A stretch of DNA of 64,000 bases. It comes from Crotophaga sulcirostris (Eukaryota; Chordata; Aves; Cuculiformes; Crotophagidae). The stretch spans positions 30,513-94,512 of the forward strand of contig VYZB01000758.1 in assembly GCA_013397455.1 (NCBI GenBank), in the 5' to 3' direction. Positions 49,491 through 63,125 of the stretch are shown here, in pieces. Both the position numbers and the translations under genes were made by a program. The notes below the pieces were generated by a model, which was not told where the DNA came from, searched no databases, and worked only from the letters and a program-made list of their open reading frames with translations. Numbering within the stretch: position 1 is the stretch's first letter; every line of letters starts with the position of its first letter.

Positions 49491-52400
49491 ACAGGAATAT
49501 CCTCATGCCACAGGAGCAGATCCAAAAGCACAGCAAAAAATAGCATCCAGAATGCTGTGCACTCGGAAAAGAAATACACACCTTTGTGAGCACTCTTACT
49601 TCCAGGAGGAGTGTAAGCAGCAGCCCCAGATATTCCTGAAACCTCAGGGTTATGTAGAAACATCAGGTAGGATGAGCTTTGCCATCCTTGTCCTGCTTCT
49701 CTGACACTGTCTTGCCAATGTAACTCTTAAATTCTCGCAGGCTTACCTTTGATCTCCGGGGTTCTGAGTGGGAAAGGAACAAAGGTTTCTCTGCAAATGT
49801 AGCCCTAATACTGCAGGAGATGTTTGGGCTGGATTTTAACCCAGGTTCTGGTCTCAGCACAAGGTTAAAATTGGTTTTCTCTCTGGTTGCCAGGCATTCC
49901 CGGTGACTAAAAATGGAGCTGCCGTACCACAACATACAGATGGAATATCATCAATCGAGCAGGGAAAAGGCTTACTGCTCATGGAGGCTGACCATCCATC
50001 CATCTGTCCATAAATATCCATCCATCACCCCTCCCCTTCCATAAGGGTTTTAGGAACAGTTTAGACTATGCAATAGTCCTTGGTTTGGAGAGCTGGAGAA
50101 GGATTTGCCCAGGGTCCTTTCACTGCTCTTCCATTACTGTGGGAATTAGTTTTGGCAAGTCCAGCGGTCTTCAGCCTTTCCAAGCATGGCAGAAGTTTCC
50201 CAGCAGGAACGCTTTACTGGGAATCAGACACCTTGATTAAGTACCAGTAGACTCTTCTAGAAAGTTGCAGTATTCCTCACAAATAAAGCATATCTTTCCA
50301 TTCAGAAATGGAAGTGACGTTTGCAGGTTTGGTCAGACTTAGTACTCAGTAATTTTCACTCAAAATGTTTTCTACACTTTTCAATGGAATTTCTTGGGAG
50401 GGAGTAATATGGTCAGCATTTTCAAAGAACAAGAAAGGAAACCATTTTCCAAGTTTTTTTTCTATAACTAAAGTCAACATTTTGGATGCCAAATTATATA
50501 CAGGGAGTTTACCTGTGGAAGGAAAAGGTCTATTTTATTATAGACATTTTTTGATTAATATTACTGTTTCAACAATAATGGCTACCCATTGATATGAAAA
50601 TGAAAATATCACTGTAGGATCTCCTAATAAGAATACACTGATTCATAATATTTTCTCAATTTTAGTTCATTTTTTGCTTATTTTTTAGATTTTTATGATG
50701 GTTCCTAGAAAACGGAATTCCACAGCCAGCCTTGCCCTGCGATCAATAACTACATATCTAAGCTTTAAGTTCAAATTAATCAAGGTCAAAGAGAGAGATT
50801 GGTATGTAGGTTTAAAACCAGGACACATTCCAACAACAAGAAATGGTTTTCTTCTAGAAAAAGCAAGAGGTGTATAAATGGATTTCCACATCTGTCATGA
50901 CCAAATTTAAGGAAAATAATCCATAAATGAGAAAGGATTGTTCTACTGAGGGAATATGTTGCTGCCATTTAGCAATTTGGGCTACTGCAGTCCAAGGAGA
51001 TAAAATGGAGAGGAAATATTTTATTTATTGAAAGGCAGGACTGGGTGTCTGCGAATGCTTTTAGAGAAGATAACGATTGAACCTGGCCTCTGTGCAATTC
51101 TGTCTTCCTACAGGGACAAAGACAGAGTATCCACAGACTATCTGTCATTGTAGAAAGGAAGAGTAGCCTGAAACACGAAATAATACAGAGAAAGGAAAAA
51201 TACGTCACGCTAAAACCCCATTGTTGGAAAGAAAAACGTCTTATGCTTTGAATAAAACCCACACAATTCATGAGATCAAGGCTTGATGTATTGTGAGGGA
51301 ACAGACCTGCTCATTACCAGGCACATGAATCCTTCTTGAAAGGATATCTGTATCCAGTACCATGCCCCTCAACCAAGCCCAGCTCATTGCCTCAGAAACC
51401 ATTCACTACAATTTCGGTCCATGTCCCAGTTTTGATGCTGGCCATGTTCTGATGATGTCCCAACCCTGGATTTTGCTGTGGACCATTTTATACAGTGTCC
51501 CTATCCCCCTGAAGCTCTTCTTTTCTAACAAACCCTCCATCTCCTTTTTCCTCTCCTTAGCAACATATTTTCCATTCCTCCAGGTAAAACCCAGGAAATT
51601 TGTCTGAGAGTAGAAAGGATGGAAGGCAGGGATCAAACCCGAAAATATGGAGTCACCTCCAAGGACAATGCAATGGTAACATCAGCGGGATAGGTGTTGG
51701 TGGGACAAGAAAAAGGGGACACGTAACATTCTCTTAAGTGAAAAAAAGCCTTTTTTAATCATTCACATTGAAAAATTGACTTGGTTTGCCCTAATTTCTA
51801 AGGTAAATAGATATCTCTGGTGCTGAGGAGGGACAGCTTGTCAGCTATATTGAAAAAGGAGAGCAGAGATACTGGCGGTACACGGTGTTAAAGCAAGTGC
51901 ATTAGCATATTGGCATTCGGGCTTGCGCCCTATCTCCGGCTGACATCTGAATTAAAAGTAATTCCAGGTGCTCTCCTTCTCCTGAAGTTATTTGTTTCTT
52001 CATTATTAGGATTGATTTTTGTCCTGTTGAGTTCTGCCTTCCCCCAACTGAGTGGCCAGAGATGGCAGGTCCTGCCCTGGGGAGACCAGAGGGTGGCTGT
52101 GAAGGTACAACCTTGTCTCCTGAAAGCACCTGCGAGGAAGGAGGTGCAGGGCTGGCTGATAATGGGTAGGAGGGGAGCAGAAGAAAGACCCGATGACTAA
52201 CCTGGCCCAGGCAATGAAGTGATATCCGGGCATGCAGGCTGGCAGCAGACGGAGTGCACAGCCCAGATAACAAAGCACTGCGTAGACAACCTCCCATGCA
52301 ATGTTGGGCTGCTGCTGCCCCTTCCATTCCTTCCCAGGATTCTCATTCTAAGCAATAGTTTCCGAGGGCTGGAAAAATGCCAGTACAGCTCTGGGTCCCT

Positions 52401-52689
52401 CTCTCCAGCCCCCCTATGATGTACAGAAAGCATTCTTCCCTGGTGACAGCCCTCCTTATGCCAGCTCTGAGATCCTGCTTATACAGAGGGCTTTCATCCC
52501 CCTCATCTTTAAAAAAGATTAAAAACTATAAGATTAAAAGATTAAAAACTACAAAACATTTGTTGGCCAATGGGTAAAATGAATGGTTTCCTTTGATTGC
52601 AATGATCATTAATGAAACTTTAGGGTCTCTGTTGGGACCACAGAGCAGAATAAATGACCTCTTGCTTGCTAGAAACCTCCCTGGTTTCT
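49491..52689. other. Intergenic
   Basis: No gene recognised. A short CATC-rich tract (CCATCCATCCATCTGTCC) lies near 49990. Overlapping open frames around 51902-52433 on both strands show no family signature. Confidence 0.5.
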
Positions 52690-52980
52690 AGATCTCTGCA
52701 GCAAAAATGATCCAACTTCATTTAAGGAAAATCATATTAAAAACAGATTAAAGCAAAAGCGCCTCATGCCTCTGGTCTGATTTAGCTGTGATGAAAACCA
52801 GACCATGAAGTAACTTTATAATGGGAGGAAGCTCATTTAAATTGTCCCCTCCCAGCAGAAAGAGATTTAAGAATTAAATGAATGAGGAGATTTTCCTTTT
52901 AATAGGATTAACCTTTCAGGATTTCTCATTATGGACAATTTAAGAGCTTAAGAAGAAAAAAGTTATACAACATATCTGGA
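52690..52980. promoter_or_regulatory. Candidate conserved non-coding element
   Basis: AT-rich unique sequence with CTTCATTTAAGG, CATATTAAAAACAG, CTCATTTAAATTGTCC, AGAATTAAATGAATGAGG and TTTTAATAGGATTAACC. No coding or repeat signal is present. The call rests on composition only. Confidence 0.22.
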
Positions 52981-55900
52981 AAACACTGCATTAGAAACTA
53001 GCAAACCCAACCTCTTCACCATCAGTTCCAAAAAGGGTAATTCAAACTACTTTCTACTTATAAATCACTCATCTAAAGTGCCTGCAACTCATCCAGATCC
53101 TCTGTGCAATTACATGGATTTGTAAAGTGAAACAGAGGCATGAGATTTGCAAACCTATTCGCTAAAAATTATCCCCTTTCCTCATAGAAACACAGATTTT
53201 ATTTTTGAGTGTCAGCTGTCTGGTAAGGCCATGTGATTTCATTTCATCTTTCCAAATTTCAGTCCTATCAAAAATAAAGAATGGGCGGAGCTGTCCCTTC
53301 TGGGTTTGAAATGCCATCTCAATTCAAAAGCATTACACTGAGGTTAGAAGTTTCACAGCTGAACTTGAAGCAGCTGGCTCCAAAGTCCCAGCTTTGGGAT
53401 ATGTGATAATACCACAGTAAGGACACATACACACGTATAGATTCATCACTCTCTGATTGTGATTTATATTTAGAGTCAAACTCTTTTGGATGAGCTGAAA
53501 CTAATACTGAGAGCAGTCTTTCCTTGCTAAGTGGGATGGAGCAGTTTCTCTTCCCATTTCTTGATGGAAATGGGCAGTAAATGAGATCAATAGCACCCTT
53601 TGTTAGCAAGTATTTCTCCATGTGCCGCATATTCACAACGATCTTCTTTGCTCTTTTTCGTCACCTGCAATGGTTGCTATGGACCGGCATTCGGAAGCTG
53701 GCAGTACGGGTACACAGGCATCTATCAGCCCTGTGCTGCAAGGTGGATATCGCACCTTTCACACTGGGAACACCAGACCCATTCCCCAGTCATTCTCTTG
53801 GGATATACAAAAGCTACTAAATACAACAAAAGAGACTGCTTCTTGAAATTTGGCTACCATGTAATTAAGCATACCAGCTATGTTAGTTGTTCTGTCTTCC
53901 CTACAGTCAGAGAAGAGAGAAGCATTTCCAAAGAATGCCCTACTCCTCTCCATAAAGGGGTTTTAAGGTAGGTGGGACAATGAGCATGCCAGGAAGCCAC
54001 ATTCTCCCTTCATCTTGTGCAGGACCAGGTCAGATCAGACCCTTTGCTGCCAGGGACTGAAGTCCAGAGAGCTGGATCCTGACTGGGACGCTCTGGGTTT
54101 TGATAAGGCACAGACCAGTGCAACCATGCTGAGTACAGAAGAACCCCAGTGGCCGTGACACTGAGGGGGTCAGGCTGGATGACTACAGCTGTGCCCACGG
54201 GCAGCTGATGCTCTCAAGGAATGACCAAAGCAGCTCACCAGAGACACTGACTGTTCAGCACAAAGCAATGTGCAACACGCCAGCAGCTTCTTACCTGGCT
54301 CCTAGAGCTGCTCAACCCCTTTCTGTCAAACTGTTCGGCTTTGAAGAGAATTTTTTTTTCTTAGAGTTTCATTTTGTTATCAGAAGTAAAGTCCATTTCA
54401 ACAACTGTTAGGATGAGTTTATTTTGAATGGTACTCCTTTCCGTGCTTGCGAAGGCAAAAAGATCAAGTTTCCGAGCAGCTCTGCCACACCCTTACCGCA
54501 TTCCCTTGTAAATCTCTGCTGGTACTAGAGCCGTGGCTGAAAGTGAAAAGTACTATTAATGAATCCAAAATTTCATCCTTACCCACCCACCATTTGATGC
54601 TTTGTGATCTCTCCTGAGGTCACCAGGGCTTGGGAGGTGCTCCTAATTTTGCCACAGACAAGAGGAACTCAGCTTGACTCTTCTTGGTCTTGAATGCATA
54701 AAAATAGGTTTTATGTTAATATTTGCAAATTGGTTCTCAAAGGAGAAAGTTGTCTCCTGAGCTCATCATCTTCTGGGGTTCTTCAGGTGATGGAGAGGAA
54801 TGCATACAACCGTCAGCAGATAGCGGAGCCTAGGAACGAGGGCAGAAGCCAGATCACAAATATTCAGCTTGATTCACCCAGCTGATAGGGAAGTCAGCAT
54901 GCTTTTCAGATCCTGGCACCGTAGAGCATGCGGAGAATTCCCTGTGGCGGGGGTCTCCTGAGTGGAGCAGGGCAATATTTTGTCAGGGAATAGAGAAAGG
55001 TGAGACTTTTCTCTGAAAATCAGACTTTTATAAGGGATCAAGCTATTTGAGAATTCAGGTCAAATGTAGCAAGGAGTCTTGGTGAAGATGAAAGGAGAGT
55101 GTTTTGATAGAGAATGTCAAATCATTTTCTCTTCTTTTTTCCCCCAATTACAAAGTAATTTTGGGTTTGTTTTTTTTTTCAAAAATTGCCCTAATTTTCT
55201 GGAGACATTAGAACAAAATACAGACAAACAAAACCATCTGCACAGAACGGAGCAGAAGATGGGAGTTGACTGGAAAGCACATTTTCCTCTCTTTCTTTTC
55301 ACTTGGGGAATGCAGAGGGGTCAGGGACAGGGGGCTGCTCTCATAAAGAGGAAAAATCCTAATTTTTGGCTCATCCAGTTCATTCTCCACAGCCAAAGAC
55401 TGAACTTTTACCATTCTGTTAGTGACCTCACTTGTCTCCTGGGATAAGGATAGAGTAGCTGGGACAATGTTGAAGACCCCTATTGCTAGGTGTCCCTAGA
55501 GAGTTTGGTGGTTCCAGTTCATTTGCCTTTCAGGAAAAGAGAAGGAATTGCCATGTTCATTGCCAGGGTGGCTGTGCCCTACTCACTATTATCCCTGCTG
55601 AGCTGGCTGCCGGGGGAGAAATGGTTCCACTGTCCCTGTTCCCACTGCACAGCGAGGGAGAGGTTTTCTTTCTTCCCGTGCTGTCACCTCGGCACCATCT
55701 AACTCTGCTAGAGACAGAAAATTAAAATAATAAACAAAGCAAGCAACACTGCGTGAGGAGCCTAATGTAAAATATCGCTCATAAACACAGGCAGACGCTG
55801 TCTCATGCTGAGCAGACAGGACATGTTTGAAAAATGTATCTTCCTCTGACAGCTGTTATTTCAAAATAATATTTCTTTTTTTACTTGAAATAAGGCATTT

Positions 55901-58811
55901 ACTTTCCCCATCTCCTAATCTCCTTTCGAAGAAGAGCAGAGAGTGCTGGGGAAAGGCCGAAAAACTATACTTTTTAAGACAGTCACGATTGATGGGACTT
56001 AAATGATGAGAAAACAAACAGAAATTAACTACCCTGGTGAAATCACATTTGTGTTGTGAGTATTTATGACAACAGTCACTAACAACAGGAAGAGATCATA
56101 TGTTACTGAGAATCTGAGTGCAGGCTGGGGAGCAGGGACTGACTCTGCCCAGCCGTCTATGATCTTTAATGCAAGGATGGGATATACGCAGGTGTATACA
56201 TGGTCTTGCATGTGACCAGGTGTGTGTGGTTGTGCCTGGTCAGCATGGAAAGGAAGACTTTTGCGGGGCAACCGTAATTTCACACCTTCATCCCACCTTC
56301 CATCTCAGATCTGATGAAGAAAGGGTAATTCATTGTATTGGAACTGGCTGGTTGTGACTGTGAAAATAAACTAAATTGAGCCAGAACCACAGAATATTTT
56401 CGAACGATAAAACCCATTTGAAACCCCTCTTTTCCAGTTTCCAAGAAAACATGTTAAGAAAGCAAAGTGCTCTCATTCAAAACAGCTCCAGCAGCGGAGA
56501 GTGGCTTAATGCATTGAGCAGGAGGGAAAAATCAACTATAAAGAAGAGTTCTGGCCAGGTCCGCTGGGCCTGGGAAGGGACAAGGTTCAGAGACGTGATT
56601 TAATCAAATTGCTCTTAAAAGCACAAAAGCAAAAGTTACCCGAGAAATATGGTTCTAGAACAAGCGGAATTATTAATGTTGAAAGTTACCCTAGCACTGT
56701 TGGGAGCACCTAGCCCTCCAAAAGTCAAATAAGGCCTGACAAATTGGGGTAGAAAAGCCAGAACTGAGTGGATTCACCCTTTTGAGCTCAGCTGGGTTTC
56801 TTCTCATAGGCAGGCAGAGGGACAACAGTAGAAACCTTGGAGAAAAAGTCCCATGCCACTGAAAAATATTGCTATTCGTAAGGAAAAAATATCATAGATA
56901 TTTTTAGGTTTTTAAAAGTGAAAAAAATTGACTAATCATACTACTTCAGGGCTACCTTGGTTATGAGACACCTCGGGCTTCCAGGGTGTGGGCCAGCAGG
57001 CAATTAAGAAGGGCTAAATATTTCCAAGACCTTGCAGCTGACTGGCAATGCTGATCTTTCCCTTGAAATCACATCTTAGCTTTGGTGACATTTCAGCTAA
57101 TAAACAGTCAAACCAGCCTTAGTTTCCCACATTGAACAATTAGTTCTGGCCAGACACAAACATTTATCCCCAAAACAGTCCCTAAGTTATCTCTTTACTA
57201 AGAGAAGAGGGAGGATAAGATCTCAATATCTGTAAGAGCATTTCTGTCTATCTCTCCCTATCTGTCTTTGCATTAACAGCCTCATTCCCCAGCATCTCAG
57301 AGCTTTGGGGCTCCTCATGCCCACAGACTGCTCCTTCCCACCCACAGCGACCCCTGATTCCAGCCACTTCCTGGCATCTCTGAACCCAAGGTCCAGCCAT
57401 GGTGAGGATGCCTATGCCAAAGAATACTCAGTGGCTGGCATCACATTGCCTGTGATATTGCCCAGTCAGAGTAACAAATATAAATACCATTTCTTAACAT
57501 GCAAATCTTTTTTTACATTGGTTGATTAAAAAATAATTACTTGCAAGCTTTATTGAGCACTCTTGCAAATGAGCTGTGGGAAGTTGTGACCGTGTGCTTA
57601 GTACACCGTGTGTTTTGCTTGTTTCAATATTTTTTTAAGTATCTGGGTAAAAGACCTTTCTAATGTAACTTCCTTTCCATAAGAAGAAAGTGGGATTTAT
57701 GGTGGGCTGAGCAGTGCTGCACGTTTGTAAGGCAGCACTGCTGCAGCATCCTTCCAGCTTGGGAGCATAGCACTGCTTTATTCAAATTCAGGAAGATTAT
57801 TCATAGGTAGATTTGCAAGAGGAAGAGAGGTCATCTGCACCTGAAGGACATGGCCACAGTAGATAGTTGGAAAGCATCACAATCCTCGAACAGATCAGCA
57901 GGAGTCACCTGATTTGGACTGGGTTGTGGATAGGGTGTAGGCAGTGCCCAAGGACATCCCTACTGGCTGGCGGACTTTAAATCAATTCTTCTGCAGGTGC
58001 ATGGGACTAACCCTGCCGAGGTGGGCTGGCCCTTCTGGCCAGGTCAGAGGAGAGGACCTCAGTCAGCAGAGCCGCGCTCCATCGCACTGCAGGACCTTAG
58101 ATTCTTAGCACAGCTTCATCTACCATTAACTGTTTTGTTCTTTCCACAAAATATTATGCAAAGAAAAACAGAGAAGGTTTGGAGGAAAAATCCACGTGTC
58201 ATGGTTCCCTGTACAACTCCTATAATTGCTTTGTGCATGACTCAAAGCAGCCACATCAGGGCAATTCCATTTACATGTTTTCTACTTCCCACATTACATT
58301 CAGGGCTGTAATTAGTAATGTGGTCACCATCCTCTATTTTGGGGGGGGTTGTTTGCCCTTTCACATGTGCTGACACTACCTCACGTAGCATTTCACTGCT
58401 TTGGTTTCACTTATCTCTTGTTTGTGAACTAAATAACTCTGCAAACACATTTAAAATTCTCAGCCAGGGTAGAATTTACATTGCACAGGAGAAATGGAAT
58501 TAGCACATAGATTCAAGAAGCACAAAACAGTCTCAGAGTCTCTTATTGATCTGTCAACTCTCTCTTATCAGTCAAAATCACCTTTCCATTTATTTCTATC
58601 AGGATAAAAAGATGCCTCTGAACGAACAGACTCTGGAGTCCCTATCAGATATGGTGTCCCAATTGCAGCCAAGGTGGAGGCCAATGCTGAGCCGTGCGCT
58701 TGTTGCCAATGCTCTGTTTTGGGTGATGTAAAATCTAGGGAAGAATGAGATGTCAGGAAGGGTGCTGTGGTAATGGGCCATCATGACATGAAGAGTTTGC
58801 AACAGGATGGA
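52981..58811. other. Intergenic
   Basis: No gene, RNA gene or known repeat recognised. A G run of 8 lies at 58341-58348. Open frames are short. Confidence 0.5.
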
Positions 58812-59832
58812 GAAATCATAGAAATGGTTGGAAAGGACCTTCAAGATTGTTTAGTTCCCACTCCCGTCGCCACGGGCAGGGACATATGCCAGCAGCCCGG
58901 GCTGCTCAAAGCCTCATCCAACGTGGCTTTAACACCTCCATCCACAGTCTCCTTGGGCCTCACCACCCTCACTGTAGAGAATTTCGTCCTTATGTCTGAT
59001 CTAAATTTCTCCCCTTCCAGTTTTTAGCCATTCCCCCTCATCCTGTCACTACTTATCCTTTTAAAAAGTTCCTTCCCAGCTTTCCTGTAACCCCTTCAGG
59101 TACTTGAAGGCTACTCTAAGGTCTCCCTTGAGTCTTCTTTTCTCCAGGCTAAACAATCACAAAGGTCTCAGTCTCTCTTCATAGCTGAGGTGGTCCAGTC
59201 CTAAGATCATCTTCATGGCCTCCTGTGGACTAGCTGCAACAGGTTTGTCCTTCTTATGTCAGAGGTCCCAGAGTTGAACACAGTACTCCAGGTGGGTTCT
59301 CATCAGAGTAGAGTAGAGAGGGAGAATCACCTCCTCTGACTTGCTGCTCATTATTCTTTTGATGCAGTCCAGGATATGATTGACTTTTTGGGCCACAAGT
59401 ACACATTGCTAGGTCCTGTTGAGCTTCTCATTAACAAACACCCCCCAAGTTCTTCTCCTCAGGGCTGCTTTCAATCCATTCTCTGCCCCACCTCCATTTG
59501 TTCTTGGGATTGCCTTGACCTAGGTGCAGGAACTTACACTTGGTCTTTGGATAGACCCACCTCTCAAGTCTATCAGTGTCCCTCTCGATGGCATCACTTT
59601 CCTCGAATCTATCAACTACACCCCACAGCTTGATGTCATCAGCAAAGTTGCTGAGGGTGCACTCGATCCCACTGGCTTATGTCATTGATGAAGACATTAA
59701 ACAGCACCAGTTCCTATACCGACCCCTGAGAAACAGTGCTCATCACTGGTCTCCACATGGATATCTAGCCACTGATCGCAACTCTTTGAGTGCAAATGTT
59801 CAGTTCATTTCTTAGCCATTGAGTGGACTGCT
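58812..59832 (-). mobile_element. CR1 LINE, about 1 kb of 3' end
   Basis: The longest CR1 copy here, on the minus strand. Its 3' terminus is at the left: AAATCATAGAAATGGTTGG and AAAGGACCTTCAAGATT, the reverse complement of the CR1 end. Reading right, it contains the standard CR1 blocks AGCCCGGGCTGCTCAAAGCC, TCTCCAGGCTAAACAATCAC, GAACACAGTACTCCAGGTGG, ATTGACTTTTTGGGCCAC, AGCTTGATGTCATCAGCAAA, TTGCTGAGGGTGCACTCGAT and AATGTTCAGTTCATTTCTTAG-type sequence. This spans the end of ORF2 (reverse transcriptase) and the 3' UTR. The frame is broken and the element is 5'-truncated, hence inactive. Confidence 0.95.
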
Positions 59833-60737
59833 TCTTCGAAGCAAGACAGAAACAACATAGCTTTTTAATCAAACTTGCATTTGGACACTTGCATTTCCTC
59901 AGACAGTTCCTCTTTGTGAATAGAGAAATCTACTAATCTCAACAGACACTGCAGCAACCTGAAACTCTGAGCTTCAGTCTTGGAATAGTCAAAAATAAAC
60001 AAAAAACAGAGGGGATTTCCCTTGTTTTAACAAAAAAAATATGTTCTCACCAGAATTTTTTTTGACAGAATAAAAATAACACTTTCTTAAACAATTCTAT
60101 TTATTGCAGATGACTTCATTTACCACCTCAGACTGTCATGGCAGGAAAATAGAAAGCAGAATTCCTTAGAGTGGATTAGGTTAGACAGGAAACCTGGTGA
60201 TGAATCGCTGCAGCTGCTCTCTCTATGCTCATCCAATGCCTTTGGCAACCTCCTTCCCTCTTACCTGGGGATGTTGCCCCGTTGTTGAATTTTGTTCTAA
60301 GTAGTTACATCATTTCTCTCAGTTTCTTTCTGGATCAGTACACATTACTGTTATGAGGATGCTGATGACTATCCTATTCTTCTTTGAAAGGCAGATAGCA
60401 ATTTCCGAAAGCTCTTTTTTTTTTTTTAAATTGTAACTACCTTTCCTTGTACCTTCCCCAATGTAACCGCTCTTTCCATTGTACCTTCACAGTAGGTCAC
60501 TCAGATATCCTGGAAAGAGCCATTTGCCAATCCCTGCTGTCGTCAACATAAATCCACTGTATCTTATTTGCCACTACATTAAGCTGGCTGAGCGGGAAGC
60601 AGGGTTGTGGATGCAGTACCGTTTGTTCTGTCTCTTTTTTCTTTTTTTCCCCTCTTTCCTTGGATAATTTTATGGTTCATTCGTTTCCAGTAGCTGCTCC
60701 CTGCAAAAATACACAGGCATTGCCGTGGTATTTGAGC
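59833..60737. other. Intergenic
   Basis: No gene recognised. A T run occurs near 60416-60427. The stretch lies between two CR1 copies of opposite orientation. Confidence 0.55.
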
Positions 60738-60756
60738 TTCTCTCTCTCTCTCTCTG
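60738..60756. repeat. (TC)n microsatellite
   Basis: About nine TC units directly abut the truncated 5' end of the following CR1 copy. The insertion may have landed in or next to the microsatellite. Confidence 0.85.
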
Positions 60757-61088
60757 TAGCACAGGCACTGGGCAGACTAGATATGGTCTCTTCTCACAGG
60801 TGACCAGGGACAGAACTAGAGGGCACGGACTTAAACTTCGTCAGGGGAGGTTTAGACTTGATGTTAGGAAGAAGTTCTACACTGAAAGGGTGATTGGCCA
60901 CTGGAATGCGCTGCCCAGGGAGGTGGTGGAGTCGCCGACCCTTGAAGTGTTTAAGGGAAGATTGGATGAGGCACTGAGTGCCATGGTTTAGGTGATGAGG
61001 TGGTGTTAGTGTTGGCTTATAGGTTGGACTTGATGATCTTGGAGGTCTCTTCCAACCTGGTTATACTGAGAAACTGTAAAACTGTGAT
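60757..61088 (+). mobile_element. CR1 LINE 3' end with intact ORF2 tail
   Basis: This copy encodes the extreme C-terminus of CR1 ORF2. [19 protein letters not shown] and [20 protein letters not shown], then [13 protein letters not shown] and a stop at 60989-60991, read without a break. The 3' UTR GGTTGGACTTGATGATCTTG and GGTCTCTTCCAACCTGG follows, with an imperfect tail ATACTGAGAAACTGTAAAACTGTGAT. It is less decayed than the other copies, so it is a younger insertion, but it lacks the enzyme domains and is inactive. Confidence 0.96.
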
Positions 61089-63039
61089 ATACATCAGTCG
61101 CTTGCTCGGTGGATCAGGAGAAGTCTTGGCAGCTAACCCTTTCCCAGGGTGGTGTGCAGCAGGATCCTGGTGATGGTGATGTCTCCCTCAGCCGGTCCAT
61201 GTTAAATGCAGCTGAACCTCTGGGTAAGCACTGTCCCACCACATTGCCAGTGACCTGGCACAGTGCAGTTTGCGTGGTACCCATGTGGCAAACCTGCATA
61301 GAAAACACAGCAGGGACAGCAAAATAGTGAGAGAAGAGCGATTATCCCACAAGCCGCAGGCTGGGGGCAGTAGGATGGGCAACCCCTCTGGACTCTCATG
61401 TTGTAGGTGGAGGGGACTGATAAGAATGATGCTTCTCCAAAATGGCAGCTTTTTCTATCTGACAACTGAACTTTAAAGAGCCAGAGCAGAATGTGAATCC
61501 CACCTGGAAAGAGGAAAAAAACACCACCACCCCACCACCACCCTCAAAAAAAAAAAAACACTAAAAAAGGAAGGAGGGGAAATTGGGCGGATCTAGAACA
61601 CTAAGAAATTTTATTCATTGGCATTATTGATTTAACTTTCCTCACCAACACATAAGTTCATACTTACATTTCAAAGGAATAAGAAGGTCTATAATGCTGG
61701 AGGGAAGAAGGGAGAAGATTATTGAAAACATTAGGGTCAAAGAAGCATCTGTCTGCAACGGGTGCATTGAGAACATAAACGAAGATATCTTTGCCCACAC
61801 ATCTGTCTGCTAAAGACAAAGTGTGATAAAAGACAGAGGTTTTACAGCACTAAAAGCAACGCTTGGACTTTGATAACAATGAAATAGAGATTATGGAGCA
61901 GATCCTCACATAGGCTAATTCAGTACCATGGTATCTACCAAAGCACAGCTACATCGATTTACATCGCCCAAGGGTCCTGCTTACTCTGGACAAAGAGCTT
62001 ATTAAAGGAAGAGCAGAATCAAGACAATCTCTGTAGGGCAGGGAAAAAAATGAGGAGCTGAAATAAGTGGAATCAAACAAGAAATGGAACAGAAAAAAGG
62101 GCTCTGACTCATTAGCATCATCAAATGTGCTCAAGTCCTTGGGTATCACACCATCCCCAGTGCTGCTTTGCACATTGTGGGAATACATCTGTCCTTCCCT
62201 ACAATCAACTCTTGCTGAGTCTCTGGAGAAAACTGCCAGATCAAACAAGACTAAATTTGTCCCATGAGCCAAACCCACAGTCTGACGTAGCACGCTGAAA
62301 GACAGGTATGGCAAGCAGAACCGATTGGAAGGGGGCAGACTGCAAGACTTCGGCGTTGAGCCTTTGGTGATATCAGCTCAGAAGCACTTGAGCTACCTGA
62401 AGCCTGTGAGGGACCACTGGGATAATTTTTTGACATCATCCTCATGGGATCAGCTTGTGTATCCTATCCATAATTCCTGGTTCCATCACCATGAGTTTCT
62501 CTCAGAGCTGTAGGACTTTCTCAGAAATGTATTCAACCCACTCATCACAGCTCAGGTCTTAACCCTTCCACATCTCTACTTCTGTCACCATGTGGGGAAA
62601 AAACGCTGGGACCTGTACAGGCAGGATTTCCTTTGAATGGGACATCACAGCTGGTGTGCTGGCAGATGCTGACAGTGGATACCTAGCAAGGAGTTAAGCA
62701 GAGGCCAAACTCTCCCAAGCCCGGGGGTTTCAGCAAATTCCAATGTGAGCACTGGGCTTGTAGGGTTGTGCAAGCACGGGATGGAGGGGGTTAATGCAAC
62801 AGGGAGACAACGGCAGTTCGCGCAGGGAAACTCTGCTTCTTCAGACCAGTTGCCAACCATCAGATTTGTCCAGTTGTAAACAGAATCAGGTTCCTTCAAG
62901 ATCTCTAAGCAAATGTGTGACTTTTGCAGCTATACACCCACACGGTTTGCTCGTGTGGCAGCAGAGTCAAGCGTTGTGTAAGCATCCCCTTCGCCCCCAG
63001 TTGCAGAGCTGGCTCACCGGGCCAACCCTTCCCTTTCCT
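61089..63039. other. Intergenic
   Basis: No gene recognised. It contains an (ACC)n-like tract with an adjoining A run (61521-61558). A 121-codon minus-strand frame (61949-62314) and a plus-strand frame (62325-62513) have no recognisable domain. Confidence 0.5.
61521..61558. repeat. ACC-rich tract plus A run
   Basis: ACCACCACCCCACCACCACCC is followed by 13 A. Simple low-complexity sequence. Confidence 0.85.
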
Positions 63040-63125
63040 GGTGCCTCAGTTTCTCTGTCTATGACAAGGGACACAGATTACACCCCTGAGGGCCCAGGGC
63101 TGTTGCGACACCTGCTCAATGCTCT
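63040..63125 (+). mobile_element. Possible MIR-like SINE fragment
   Basis: GGTGCCTCAGTTTCTCTGTC, then GGGCTGTTGCGACACC and TGCTCAATGCTC, resembles the MIR 3' half (GTGCCTCAGTTTCCTC, GGGTTGTTGTGAGGA, GCTCAATAAATG). The match is short, so this could be coincidence. Confidence 0.35.

Noticed and set aside
49977..50030. CATC-rich tract as a CRISPR-like or tandem regulatory array
   Set aside because: It is a short imperfect tetranucleotide microsatellite with no spacers.
51902..52433. Overlapping open frames of 78-141 codons on both strands
   Set aside because: Several frames are open at once in a stop-poor, GC-richer stretch. None has a family feature.
60725..60991. 88-codon frame that could be taken as a host gene
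   Set aside because: From about residue 12 it is the CR1 ORF2 C-terminus. The first residues come from the flanking TC repeat.
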